Assembly: GCA_050250815.1 (NCBI GenBank)
Contig: JBFWNY010000010.1
Coordinates: 1 to 64,000, forward strand
Reading direction: 5' to 3'
Origin: JAEUMD01 sp050250815
GTDB taxonomy: Bacteria > Pseudomonadota > Alphaproteobacteria > Rhizobiales > Hyphomicrobiaceae
DNA length: 64,000 nt
In this document: one piece after another, positions 57,013 through 64,000 of the stretch
Layout of the letters: each line of letters opens with the position of its first letter
Position numbering within the stretch: position 1 is the first letter of the stretch
Made by a program: the position numbers and the translations under genes
Notes under the pieces: model-generated
Told to the model about the DNA's origin: nothing
The model's input: only the letters and a program-made list of their open reading frames with translations
The model's database searches: none

Positions 57013-58131
57013 TCACACCCGCATCGGCATGAGCACGTAGAGCGCGGTGTCATCGCCGGCGTCGCGCACCATGGTGGGTGAGGCGGGATCGGCCAGCATG
57101 AAGCTCGCCTCGTCGCCTTCGAGCTGCCCGGCGATGTCGAGCAGGTAGCGCGCGTTGAAGCCGATCTCCAGCGGCTTGGCGCCATAGCCGACGCCGATCT
57201 CCTCCGTCGCACTGCCGCCGTCGGGGTTGTTGACCGACAGCACCAGCTTGTCGGGCGCGATGTTGAGCTTGACCGCCCGGCCGCGCTCGGACGCGATGGT
57301 AGAGACGCGGTCCACCGCGCTCATGAACGGCCCGTTGGCAACCGTCATCACCTTGTCGTTGCCCTGCGGAATGACGCGCTCGTAGTCGGGGAATGTGCCG
57401 TCGATCAGCTTGGAGGTGAGCGTCACGGTGCCGATCTCGAAGCGGATCTTCGCCGGGCTAACGCCCACGCGCACGCTGTCGCCACTCGATTCGATCAGGC
57501 GGTGCAGCTCGTGCACGGTCTTGCGCGGCACGATCACGCCGGGCATTCCCGAGGCGCCCTTGGGCAGCGGAAGCTCGACTTGCGCAAGGCGATGGCCGTC
57601 GGTCGCCACAGCGCGCAGCGTCTCCTTGCCCTCGCGCTTGGCGGTGTGCAGGTAGATGCCGTTGAGATAGTAGCGCGTCTCCTCGGTCGAGATCGCAAAC
57701 CGTGTCTTCTCGATGAGGCGCTTCAGGTCCGCCGCCGTCACCTCGAAGCCGTGCGTGAGATCGCCAGCCGAAACGTCGGGGAAATCGTCAGGCGCCAGCG
57801 TCTGCAGCGCAAAGCGCGCCTGACCGGCCGCGATGGTGAGGCGTTCCTTCTCACCGTCGAGCTTCATCTCGACCTCGGAGCCGTCGGGCAGCTTGCGCAC
57901 GATATCGTGCAGGATGTGGGCGGGCACTGTCACCGCGCCGGCGGTGGCGACATCGGCCTTGACGCCTTCGACCACCTCACGCTCCAGGTCGGTCGCCTTG
58001 AACGACAGCGTGTCGTCCTTGGCCCTCAGCAGCACGTTTGACAGGATCGGTATCGTCGTCCGCCGCTCGACGACGCTTGTGACATGCCCGAGCGCCCGGA
58101 GAAGTTCGCCACGTTCGATGATAAGCCGCAT
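57013..58131 (-). CDS. dnaN: DNA polymerase III sliding clamp (beta subunit)
   Basis: A 372-residue protein of normal length. It begins MRLIIERGELLRALGHVTSVVERRTTIPILSN, the DnaN N-terminus, and ends in the hydrophobic-pocket segment LYVLMPMRV. Three similar clamp domains follow each other. The dimer forms the ring that keeps the replicative polymerase on DNA. It lies 471 bases downstream of dnaA on the same strand. Confidence 0.99.
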   Translation of the reverse strand: MRLIIERGELLRALGHVTSVVERRTTIPILSNVLLRAKDDTLSFKATDLEREVVEGVKADVATAGAVTVPAHILHDIVRKLPDGSEVEMKLDGEKERLTIAAGQARFALQTLAPDDFPDVSAGDLTHGFEVTAADLKRLIEKTRFAISTEETRYYLNGIYLHTAKREGKETLRAVATDGHRLAQVELPLPKGASGMPGVIVPRKTVHELHRLIESSGDSVRVGVSPAKIRFEIGTVTLTSKLIDGTFPDYERVIPQGNDKVMTVANGPFMSAVDRVSTIASERGRAVKLNIAPDKLVLSVNNPDGGSATEEIGVGYGAKPLEIGFNARYLLDIAGQLEGDEASFMLADPASPTMVRDAGDDTALYVLMPMRV

Positions 58132-58602
58132 GATCGGTCCTTCGGTCTTGTTCCGGTGCTAGGGATGGCCGCCGGGGATCGCGGAGAACGGGATCGCGCA
58201 CCGGCCGGGCCGGCAGCACACCCCCACCCGCGAGAAAGCACGCAAGGCACGCTACATCGGCTGTACTTCGGCCATGCTACGGCACCGCGTCGGCCGGAAC
58301 CCGTGCCCGTCGGGGCCGTGATCCCGGAGGAATCGAGGGACCGCAAATTGACCCCAGTTGCGCCTGCTTTTCAAGGCCCGAAGGGGTCCGCGGAGCGCGA
58401 ATGAGCGGTTCATCACAGTTCGTGACCGGCTGTTACAGGAAAGATGGGTCCTGACGCCCAAAGACTACCTGGCACCAAAGACAAGGAGAGCGGCATGTCT
58501 CCACGCCGCTCTCCCGCCCCCACTGCCCCCCACCGGCCAAAGCCCTCTGCCGATGGGGGAATATGTGAACCGCCGCCAGCGGCAAGCTCGCGAAGCCAAG
58601 CC
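58132..58602. other. 471 bases between dnaA and dnaN
   Basis: Holds the dnaN promoter and a terminator-like hairpin for dnaA (58478-58514). No gene is supported; the open frames are shadows. The length suggests that dnaN has its own promoter. Confidence 0.5.
58478..58514 (-). terminator. Hairpin after dnaA, probable terminator
   Basis: Perfect ten-base arms at 58485-58494 and 58505-58514 (GGAGAGCGGC / GCCGCTCTCC) with a ten-base loop. In the dnaA direction it is followed by TTGTCTTT. It lies about 90 bases after the dnaA stop. Confidence 0.55.
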
Positions 58603-60180
58603 TCAATGGCTCAGCAGCTTCTTGAGTTCGTCGATCTCGTCGCGCAGGCGGGTGTTGCCGTTGACTTCCTTCTCGATCTTGCGGATCGCGTGCAGCACGG
58701 TGGTGTGATCGCGATTGCCGAACCGGCGGCCAATCTCCGGCAGCGAACGCTGCGTGAGCTGCTTGGCCAGATACATGCCGATCTGGCGGGGCCAGACGAC
58801 CGAACGGTGCCGCCGCTGCGACAGCAGATCGGCCTTCGACACGCCGAAGTGACGCGAGACGATGCGCAGGATGTCCTCGATCTTGATGCGCCGCGGCTCA
58901 AGTCCCTGCAGCAGGTCGCGTACAACCGTTTCGGCGATGTCGAGCGTGATAGGTGCCTTCATGTACTGCCAGTTGGCGAACAGCCGCGTGATGGCACCCT
59001 CGAGTTCCCGCCCGTTTTCCGTGAGGCGATCGGCGAGCAGCGCGATCACCTCCGGCGACAGGTTGAACGTGCGGTCCAGCGCCACCTTCTCGGCGATACG
59101 CTTCTCGAGAACCTGCACGCGCAGCTCGTGGTCGAGCTGCCCAAGCTCGGTGACGAGGCCACGCTGCAGGCGAGAGCGCATACGCTCATTGAGCCGGTCG
59201 ATATGGTTGGGCGCACGTGCCGAGGCCACCACGACCTGCCGGCCGCCGTCGAGCAGCGCATTGATGATGTGGTCGAACTCCTGCTCCGTCTTCTCCCCCT
59301 GCATGAATTCGAGATCATCGATCAGCAGCAGATGGATGGAGCGGAACTTCTCCTTGAACGACAGCGGATCGGAGCTGCGCAGAGCCTCGACGAATTGGTA
59401 GCGGAAACGCTCGGCCGTCAGGTACAGCACCTGGACGTCCGGGTTGAGCCGCTTCACCTCCCAGGCGATGGCGTGCAGCAGGTGCGTCTTGCCCAGACCC
59501 ACCGACGAGTGAATGTAGAGAGGGTTGTAGGCCGCGCCACCACCGACGACCGTTTCGGCCACCTTCATCGCGCCGGCATGCGCCATGCGATTGGCCGCGC
59601 CCACCACGAAGCTGTCGAACGTGTAACGGGGATCGAGCGGCGAGCCCTCGAAACCGCCGACGTGCGTGCGGCCGTGCGGCGGGGCGGACAGCATCGGAAC
59701 GCCGACCGAAACGCCCGAGCGGACCGCTTCGCCCGCAACAGGAGAGGCCACTGCCGACAGCTCAGCGCGCGGCGCCGTATCCGCACCCGTCTGCGGCTGC
59801 CGCTGCGCGTAGCTGCCCGGCTGGCGCAGCACCACATCGACCTTCTGCGCGCCTTGGAACTCGGCGCGACAGCAATCGAGAAGCTGATCCTCGTAGTTGG
59901 ACTGGATCCACTTGCAGAGGAACTTCACCGGTACCGAAACCTGCACTGTCGTGCCGTCGAACCAATCGAACTCGAGCGCATTGAACCAGCTCGAGTAGGT
60001 GACCTCTCCGAGCCGCGCCTTGAGCAGCGCGCGCACTTTGTGGCCCATGCCGTCGGCCGGCTTGCGCGTGCGTACCGGCGTCTCGGCGACGTGGTCCGCC
60101 TCCACGGGCTCGGCAACCCGCACCGCGCCTTGCTGCACCTTGGCGACAATCGCCGCTCCCGTTTTCTCAATGGTCTGCAT
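58603..60180 (-). CDS. dnaA: Chromosomal replication initiator protein DnaA
   Basis: A 525-residue AAA+ protein. ATG 60180 (MQTIEKTG) has a G-rich ribosome site. Residues 45-120 are the N-terminal interaction domain; a variable linker follows to about 180. Walker A at about 226-234 reads SVGLGKTHL, with LLLIDDLEFMQG as Walker B. The C-terminal DNA-binding domain ends with the DnaA signature NRDHTTVLHAIRKIE. It binds DnaA boxes and opens the origin. Slightly longer than E. coli DnaA (467) because of the linker, as is usual in Hyphomicrobiales. Confidence 0.99.
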   Translation of the reverse strand: MQTIEKTGAAIVAKVQQGAVRVAEPVEADHVAETPVRTRKPADGMGHKVRALLKARLGEVTYSSWFNALEFDWFDGTTVQVSVPVKFLCKWIQSNYEDQLLDCCRAEFQGAQKVDVVLRQPGSYAQRQPQTGADTAPRAELSAVASPVAGEAVRSGVSVGVPMLSAPPHGRTHVGGFEGSPLDPRYTFDSFVVGAANRMAHAGAMKVAETVVGGGAAYNPLYIHSSVGLGKTHLLHAIAWEVKRLNPDVQVLYLTAERFRYQFVEALRSSDPLSFKEKFRSIHLLLIDDLEFMQGEKTEQEFDHIINALLDGGRQVVVASARAPNHIDRLNERMRSRLQRGLVTELGQLDHELRVQVLEKRIAEKVALDRTFNLSPEVIALLADRLTENGRELEGAITRLFANWQYMKAPITLDIAETVVRDLLQGLEPRRIKIEDILRIVSRHFGVSKADLLSQRRHRSVVWPRQIGMYLAKQLTQRSLPEIGRRFGNRDHTTVLHAIRKIEKEVNGNTRLRDEIDELKKLLSH

Positions 60181-60300
60181 GTCTTCGCCCCCTAAGCGAC
60201 ATGAACCCCCGACCGCATAGCCCCGGACACGCCCCCGCCTTCGCGCCCGAACCTCTCGGGCGGCGCCACGACGTGTCGATCTCACCTGCGATCGGGTGCG

Positions 60301-60744
60301 TTAGCCTTGCACCCAGGGCAGTCCCGCGACCTTCCAGCCGCTACGGATACCCCTGTGACGGGCGCCATCGAGGGGTCCCTCGAAGCCTTCCGCCACGTTC
60401 CGGCAGCACGCATACCCCGCTTCTGCCATCACCTGCGCAGCCATCCGGCTGCGTCCTCCAGACCGGCAAATGAAGAACAGTTCCGCACCCTTCTCCACGC
60501 CGGCACTTTCGAGCAGCATCGTGAGTGACCCGACGAAGTCCGGGTTGATCCGGTTATCGGGAAACGTCTGCCACTCGACCGCGACCACCTGCTTGCCGAT
60601 CCCGCTGAGATCCGGCAGCCCGACGAAAGCCCATTCCGACCGTGTCCGCACATCGATCAGAACCGACTTGGCGTCGCTCACGAGGCGCGACCAGACCTCC
60701 GTCACGGTCACGTCCTCGATCTGGGTGGCGCGCTTGGCCTCCAC
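60301..60744 (-). CDS. Rhodanese-domain protein
   Basis: A 147-residue protein. GTG 60744 is chosen because AGGAG lies seven bases before it. The rhodanese fold is seen in VLIDVRTRSEWAFVGLPDL and the active loop FICRSGGRSRMAA with the catalytic Cys. Such proteins carry persulfide sulfur, or act in thiol signalling; the acceptor is unknown. It is 120 bases upstream of dnaA on the same strand, so it may share a transcript with the initiator gene. Confidence 0.88.
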   Translation of the reverse strand: MEAKRATQIEDVTVTEVWSRLVSDAKSVLIDVRTRSEWAFVGLPDLSGIGKQVVAVEWQTFPDNRINPDFVGSLTMLLESAGVEKGAELFFICRSGGRSRMAAQVMAEAGYACCRNVAEGFEGPLDGARHRGIRSGWKVAGLPWVQG

Positions 60745-60805
60745 CTCGAACTCCTCTTCACGAACTCTACTTGAGCCTGTCGCCAGCGAATGCCGGACGA
60801 CACCT

Positions 60806-60835
60806 GACTGAACCTTGCTGGACTGAACCTTGCTG
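60806..60835. repeat. 15-bp perfect tandem duplication
   Basis: GACTGAACCTTGCTG occurs twice in a row, in the leader of the rhodanese gene. No function is suggested. Confidence 0.9.
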
Positions 60836-61092
60836 GAGCAGCGAACGGCAGGCGCCGGCTCATAGCCGACCGCCGTACACAGACGCCCGCCGCCGGCCCG
60901 AGAGGACCGAACCACGAGACGCACAGCAAGGTACTGAACACAACCGCTAGACGAGAGACGCAACTCGGACGGGTTCGACCGCCGAAACACCACGCGCACC
61001 CGGATGCGTCCCCAAAGGGACGCTCCACGCCGGTCCGAGCAACGAAGGGAGGCGGTATCGACCGCTTCTCAACAGGGCCGGCGTCAGGGAGA

Positions 61093-61107
61093 TTAATAAC
61101 CGGTTAA
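61093..61107. promoter_or_regulatory. CtrA-type binding site TTAA-N7-TTAA
   Basis: TTAATAACCGGTTAA is a perfect match to the full CtrA consensus. CtrA is the cell-cycle master regulator in alphaproteobacteria and represses origins or controls promoters by binding this sequence. Confidence 0.65.
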
Positions 61108-61187
61108 GGCCGATCGGCGCAAGCGGCTGCGTGATGCCAATTTTCCTAGTGATATCAAGGTGCAGATTCGTCCAAAAATTGGAATAA

Positions 61188-61209
61188 ATGTCCACAGAAC
61201 TGTGGAGAA
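61188..61209. promoter_or_regulatory. Pair of DnaA-box-like sequences in inverted order
   Basis: ATGTCCACA on the plus strand (7 of 9 to TTATCCACA) and TTCTCCACA on the minus strand (8 of 9) overlap the inverted repeat TCCACAG-AA-CTGTGGA. They lie about 1 kb upstream of dnaA and 80 bases from the CtrA-type site. Confidence 0.5.
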
Positions 61210-61494
61210 ACGCCTTGAGTCTTCTGGAAAAACAGGAGGCGTCCGACCGCCAAAAAGAGAGCGGCGCCACCGCTGTCCGCGGGACGCCGCCGCATCGCTT
61301 TTTTTAACGCTCAGCGCTGCCGACCACTCCGGCCGCGCCACTTGCCCGCCTCTGCCGTCCGCCGAGCCGCCCGGAAATACGCGGCTTAGACTTGTTCAGT
61401 GATATCTCGGCGGAGCCAGTCGCGGAGTATTGGCCGTTGCGAACAGAACACAGACCCAACATGGAGTCGGTGCCTAGGCGAAAAGCCGAGTGAC

Positions 61495-61761
61495 TCAGTT
61501 GCCCATGCCGGAAATGCGCGCGGTGAGGCGCGAAATCTTGCGGCTGGCGGTCCGCTTATGCAGCACGCCCTTCTGCGCGGTGCGCGCAAGCAGGGGCTCG
61601 GCGACCTTGAGGGCTGCGACGGCAGCATCCTTGTTGCCGGAGGCAATCGCCTCTTCGACCTTGCGCACCTCGGTGCGCATCGTCGAACGGCGGGACTTGT
61701 TGACCGCCGTGCGCGCAGTGATCTTGCGAACGGCCTTCTTTGCCGACTTGGTGTTGGCCAT
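61495..61761 (-). CDS. rpsT: 30S ribosomal protein S20
   Basis: An 88-residue protein beginning MANTKSAKKAVRKI, the S20 hallmark, with RRSTMRTEVRKVEEAI and the end ISRLTARI. It binds 16S rRNA early in 30S assembly. GAGGAG precedes ATG 61761. Position between dnaA and an enoyl-CoA hydratase gene is the usual order in Hyphomicrobiales. Normal length. Confidence 0.98.
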   Translation of the reverse strand: MANTKSAKKAVRKITARTAVNKSRRSTMRTEVRKVEEAIASGNKDAAVAALKVAEPLLARTAQKGVLHKRTASRKISRLTARISGMGN

Positions 61762-61862
61762 GCGTGGCTCCTCGAGTGATGAAAAGCGATCTGAACCCGG
61801 CTTTTGGCGCGACGCCGGGTGGCTGCAAGGCCACGGGCCGGGGGGATCGCACAAACGCGGTT

Positions 61863-61890
61863 GCCGCCCGGGATGGATATCCCGAGCGGC
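61863..61890 (-). promoter_or_regulatory. Hairpin in the rpsT leader
   Basis: Eleven-base arms around a six-base loop; in the rpsT transcript GCCGCTCGGGA pairs with TCCCGGGCGGC with one U-G wobble. It begins about five bases after the expected start of transcription and is about 100 bases before the start codon. It could stabilise the mRNA or take part in feedback control. Confidence 0.5.
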
Positions 61891-61901
61891 TGGGTGGCAG
61901 T

Positions 61902-61930
61902 CCTATAGCGGGGCCGCCAGCACCGGTCAA
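61902..61930 (-). promoter_or_regulatory. Sigma-70-type promoter of rpsT
   Basis: On the minus strand TTGACC, 17 bases, TATAGG. Both boxes match four or five of six consensus positions with ideal spacing, 141 bases upstream of the rpsT start. Confidence 0.7.
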
Positions 61931-62106
61931 CGCCGGCTTCGCCGCAGCCTACGCCGCGCGTTGGCAATGCGCTCTGGTGCAAGCTTTGCGGATTCCGTAG
62001 GGCCTTCGATTCACGTAGGTTCGCCCGGGGTCGGCGTCAGGGCGGTGTTCTGTCGTCCGGACCGAAGGATGAGGTCCGTCCCGGAACCCAAACGAGGAGA
62101 CTACGC

Positions 62107-62712
62107 ATGAAGGCGTCGCTGCTGATCTGGTTCGCACTCATTACGGTGAGTTTGTGCGCGATGATCGTCGCGATCGGCGCGGGCGCGCCCATGATCCACC
62201 TCGTCCTGACGGGTCTGTTGAGCGTCGGCATCGCGCTGATCGCGATCGTGGAGAACGGAAAGCTGCGCGCCGCTGGAGCATCCAAGGGCGAGATTGCGGC
62301 CTCGACGGCGCGCAACATGGGGTTCGTCTACGTATGGGGGGCGGTCGCGATCGCGGTCACCTACCTGTTCCTGCTGCGCTGGCACGAGTGGTGGCACTTC
62401 TTCGCGGCTTTCGCGGTGGCCGGCGCCCTCTGCCTGTTCTTCGCCAACACGCTGTTGCGTGATGCGGAGAGCGGCCGTATCGATCCGACCATGATGAAGA
62501 TCGGCCAGGCGCTGGCCTGGGTTCAGCTTGTGGGCATGGTGGTCGCGATGATCGGTATGATCATCGACGGCAAGCTCTCCCGCCATCTCAACCCGCGCCA
62601 CCTCGACTGGGCGGCGCAGCACGTGTTCTTCTGTGGTGCGCTGGCGCTGGCGCTAATCTCCGCCTATGCGCTGTGGGCCGCCCGCAACGATGCGCCAGTG
62701 AGTGCGGCGTGA
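62107..62712 (+). CDS. Membrane protein of unknown function, first of a paralogous pair
   Basis: A 201-residue protein with about six hydrophobic helices, beginning MKASLLIWFALITVSLCAMIV. The C-terminal part has HLDWAAQHVFFCGALALALISAYAL, which is repeated in the next gene as ADWAANHVFVVGALTILVVTALSL. The order of hydrophobic segments is also alike, so the two arose by duplication. AGGAGA precedes the ATG. Its stop overlaps the start of the next gene. No family is recognised and no charged motif suggests a transported substrate. Confidence 0.75.
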   Translation: MKASLLIWFALITVSLCAMIVAIGAGAPMIHLVLTGLLSVGIALIAIVENGKLRAAGASKGEIAASTARNMGFVYVWGAVAIAVTYLFLLRWHEWWHFFAAFAVAGALCLFFANTLLRDAESGRIDPTMMKIGQALAWVQLVGMVVAMIGMIIDGKLSRHLNPRHLDWAAQHVFFCGALALALISAYALWAARNDAPVSAA

Positions 62713-63305
62713 CACCCGCAGTCGTCATCGCGGCCGTCTCAGTAGCGAGCGCCGCCGTCATGACCTGGTCGGCACACGCGCAGTTGCGGTCAGTTTCCCT
62801 GATCGCTGCGTTGGCCGCCGGCACCACCATTGCCATTTCAGCCTGGCACAACAATCGCGGCTGGCTTTCGGCGGCCGCGGCCGATCAGCGTCCGGTGGCC
62901 CGTGCCGGCGCTGGCAACGCAGGCCTGCTCGCCGCCGCTTATGCGTGGGGCGCCCTCGCCATGCTCGCTGTCTACATGCTGTCGGGGCTGAAATGGCAGC
63001 ACGGCTGGCAATACGGCAGCGGCATGGCGATGATTGCTGCCGGACTGATGCTCTACAGCCGTGCCGTGCTCACCCCTGGCAGCAGGTTTGCCCGACCGCG
63101 CTGGCTCGATACTGTCGCCACGCTCTCGCTCGTCCACGGCATCGGAGTGATCGCGGGCCTCGGCTTCCTCGTATCGTCGGGTAAACTCGGTGGCCCCAAA
63201 GCGGACTGGGCCGCCAATCACGTCTTTGTCGTGGGTGCGTTGACCATTCTGGTCGTCACCGCCCTGTCGCTCATCACTCACGTCCGGCTGCGGCGGGAGG
63301 GGTGA
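62709..63305 (+). CDS. Membrane protein of unknown function, second of a paralogous pair
   Basis: A 198-residue protein from GTG 62709, which overlaps the previous stop (GTGA). About six hydrophobic helices are seen, with a Gly/Ala-rich segment AGAGNAGLLAAAYAWGALAMLAVYML in the place where the first protein has NMGFVYVWGAVAIAVTYLFLL. The shared C-terminal motif is DWAANHVFVVGAL. Overlapping genes and similar sequence suggest a heteromeric membrane complex. Function unknown. Confidence 0.72.
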   Translation: MTPAVVIAAVSVASAAVMTWSAHAQLRSVSLIAALAAGTTIAISAWHNNRGWLSAAAADQRPVARAGAGNAGLLAAAYAWGALAMLAVYMLSGLKWQHGWQYGSGMAMIAAGLMLYSRAVLTPGSRFARPRWLDTVATLSLVHGIGVIAGLGFLVSSGKLGGPKADWAANHVFVVGALTILVVTALSLITHVRLRREG

Positions 63306-63344
63306 CCGGCCCTCCCGCCGGCCGACACGGCCCGGCTGTTCGGA

Positions 63345-64000
63345 TCAGCTGTTCTTGAAATCCGGCTTCCGCTTCTCTGCAAACGCCGCCATGCCTTCCT
63401 TCTGATCGTCGGTGGCGAACATGGCGTGGAACACACGCCGCTCGAACCGCACACCTTCCGACAGCGTGGTCTCGTAGGCGCGGTTGATCGTCTCTTTGGT
63501 CATCATGACGGCGGGCAGCGACATCGCGGCAATCTTGCCCGCTGCCTTCAGCGCCTCGTCGAGCAGCGCATCGGCGGCGACGACGCGCGAAACAAGCCCT
63601 GCCCGCTCGGCCTCCGCAGCATCCATCATACGCCCGGTCAGGCACATCTCCATGGCCTTGGACTTGCCTACGAAGCGCGTCAGCCGCTGCGTACCGCCTG
63701 CACCGGGCATGATGCCCAGCGTGATCTCCGGCTGGCCGAACTTGGCCGTGTCGGCAGCAATGATGAAGTCGCACATCATGGCAAGCTCGCATCCCCCGCC
63801 CAGAGCAAAGCCCGCGACCGCAGCAACCACCGGCTTTCGGCAACGCGTGATCCGTTCCCAGCTGGAGATGAAGTCCTCTGCGTAGACCTGCTGGTAGGTC
63901 TTGGCCTGCATCTCCTTGATGTCGGCGCCAGCGGCGAATGCCTTTTCCGAGCCGGTGATGACGATGGCGCCGACGCCGGCATCCGCCTCGAAGGTGTCGA
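63345..64000 (-). CDS. Enoyl-CoA hydratase, 5' end outside the window
   Basis: The open frame runs to the window edge and lacks its first part. Visible crotonase motifs are AFAAGADIKEM (oxyanion loop), AGFALGGGCELAMMCD, FGQPEITLGIMPGAGGTQRLTRFVGK with the two catalytic Glu positions (Glu in GGGCE and in GQPE), and the end AEKRKPDFKN. It hydrates trans-2-enoyl-CoA in fatty-acid or related oxidation. It is on the same strand as rpsT, upstream of the paralogous membrane-protein pair, in an order common in Hyphomicrobiales. Confidence 0.95.
   Translation of the reverse strand, partial: DTFEADAGVGAIVITGSEKAFAAGADIKEMQAKTYQQVYAEDFISSWERITRCRKPVVAAVAGFALGGGCELAMMCDFIIAADTAKFGQPEITLGIMPGAGGTQRLTRFVGKSKAMEMCLTGRMMDAAEAERAGLVSRVVAADALLDEALKAAGKIAAMSLPAVMMTKETINRAYETTLSEGVRFERRVFHAMFATDDQKEGMAAFAEKRKPDFKNS

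Larger units (their letters stand above)
60745..61494. other. 750-base gene-free stretch upstream of the rhodanese-dnaA genes: candidate oriC or dnaA control region
   Basis: It contains a perfect TTAA-N7-TTAA CtrA-type site (61093), two DnaA-box-like sequences facing each other (61188-61209), a locally AT-rich section (61128-61190), and GANTC methylation sites at 61165, 61217, 61464 and 61492. The 9-mer AGTGATATC appears twice (61148 and 61398). No gene is supported. The mix fits a cell-cycle-controlled origin or the dnaA promoter region in alphaproteobacteria, but only two DnaA boxes are seen. Confidence 0.5.
61762..62106. other. 345 bases between rpsT and the membrane-protein pair
   Basis: Holds the rpsT promoter and leader hairpin (minus strand, listed separately) and the promoter area for the plus-strand membrane-protein genes. 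No gene is supported. Confidence 0.6.

Noticed and set aside
56696..58131. Whether dnaN is directly followed by recF in an operon.
   Set aside because: Two small minus-strand genes and one plus-strand gene lie between, so a dnaN-recF operon is not supported.
61261..61305. GCGGCG...CGCCGC followed by seven T, terminator-like on the plus strand.
   Set aside because: No plus-strand gene ends upstream, the stem is only six bases and the T-run is eight bases away.

Overview
GC-rich chromosomal DNA of an alphaproteobacterium, most likely order Hyphomicrobiales (Rhizobiales). The evidence is the gene order enoyl-CoA hydratase - rpsT - dnaA - dnaN - recF - gyrB at the right end, a perfect CtrA-type site (TTAA-N7-TTAA) and a cluster of GANTC sites upstream of dnaA, and a form I aerobic CO dehydrogenase operon close to that of Oligotropha. 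The genus cannot be fixed from this window. No insertion sequence, prophage, CRISPR array, tRNA or rRNA was found.

Layout. 1-1716: the end of a [NiFe]-hydrogenase maturation operon (hupE fragment, hypA, hypB). 1880-13853: mixed housekeeping and stress genes (HTH/periplasmic-binding-type regulator, class A penicillin-binding protein, two small exported proteins sharing a C-terminal Cys motif, PagL-like lipid A deacylase, eutBC, katG, zinc-ribbon metallopeptidase). 14154-27565: a transglutaminase/DUF2126 protein, two neighbouring Tat-exported proteins (one an amidohydrolase), a metallophosphoesterase, an exported hydrolase-like protein, an amino-acid permease, an exported unknown and a cyclic-nucleotide-binding protein. 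27607-31892: L,D-transpeptidase, folD, DUF167, YggT and YaiI/YqxD.

32507-43669 is the metabolic centre: an XdhC/CoxI-family gene, coxC (MHYT membrane sensor plus LytTR DNA-binding domain), coxM-coxS-coxL-coxD-coxE-coxF-coxG and a Crp/Fnr regulator. CoxL carries the form I active-site motif VAYRCSFR, so this should be a true Mo-Cu CO dehydrogenase. The coxI-like gene and coxM each have a long leader with the same set of spaced direct repeats (core TTCGTGCA, steps of 31/32, 20 and 40 bp). This looks like a regulatory module read by a LytTR protein, with CoxC the obvious candidate. Together with the hyp genes, the window suggests a bacterium that supplements its energy supply by oxidising CO and H2.

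43742-51039: an RND efflux pump with its adaptor, an unusual one-polypeptide fusion of a sulfite-oxidase-type molybdopterin domain with a ferredoxin-reductase-type flavin domain, a redoxin and msrA. 51392-64000: the replication region (gyrB, recF, dnaN, dnaA, all on the minus strand), interrupted by a small kinase-like gene and two tiny membrane-protein genes. Upstream of dnaA come a rhodanese gene, a 750-bp gene-free stretch with CtrA, DnaA-box-like and GANTC sites (candidate oriC or dnaA control region), rpsT with a clear sigma-70 promoter and leader hairpin, two paralogous membrane proteins, and an enoyl-CoA hydratase cut by the window end.
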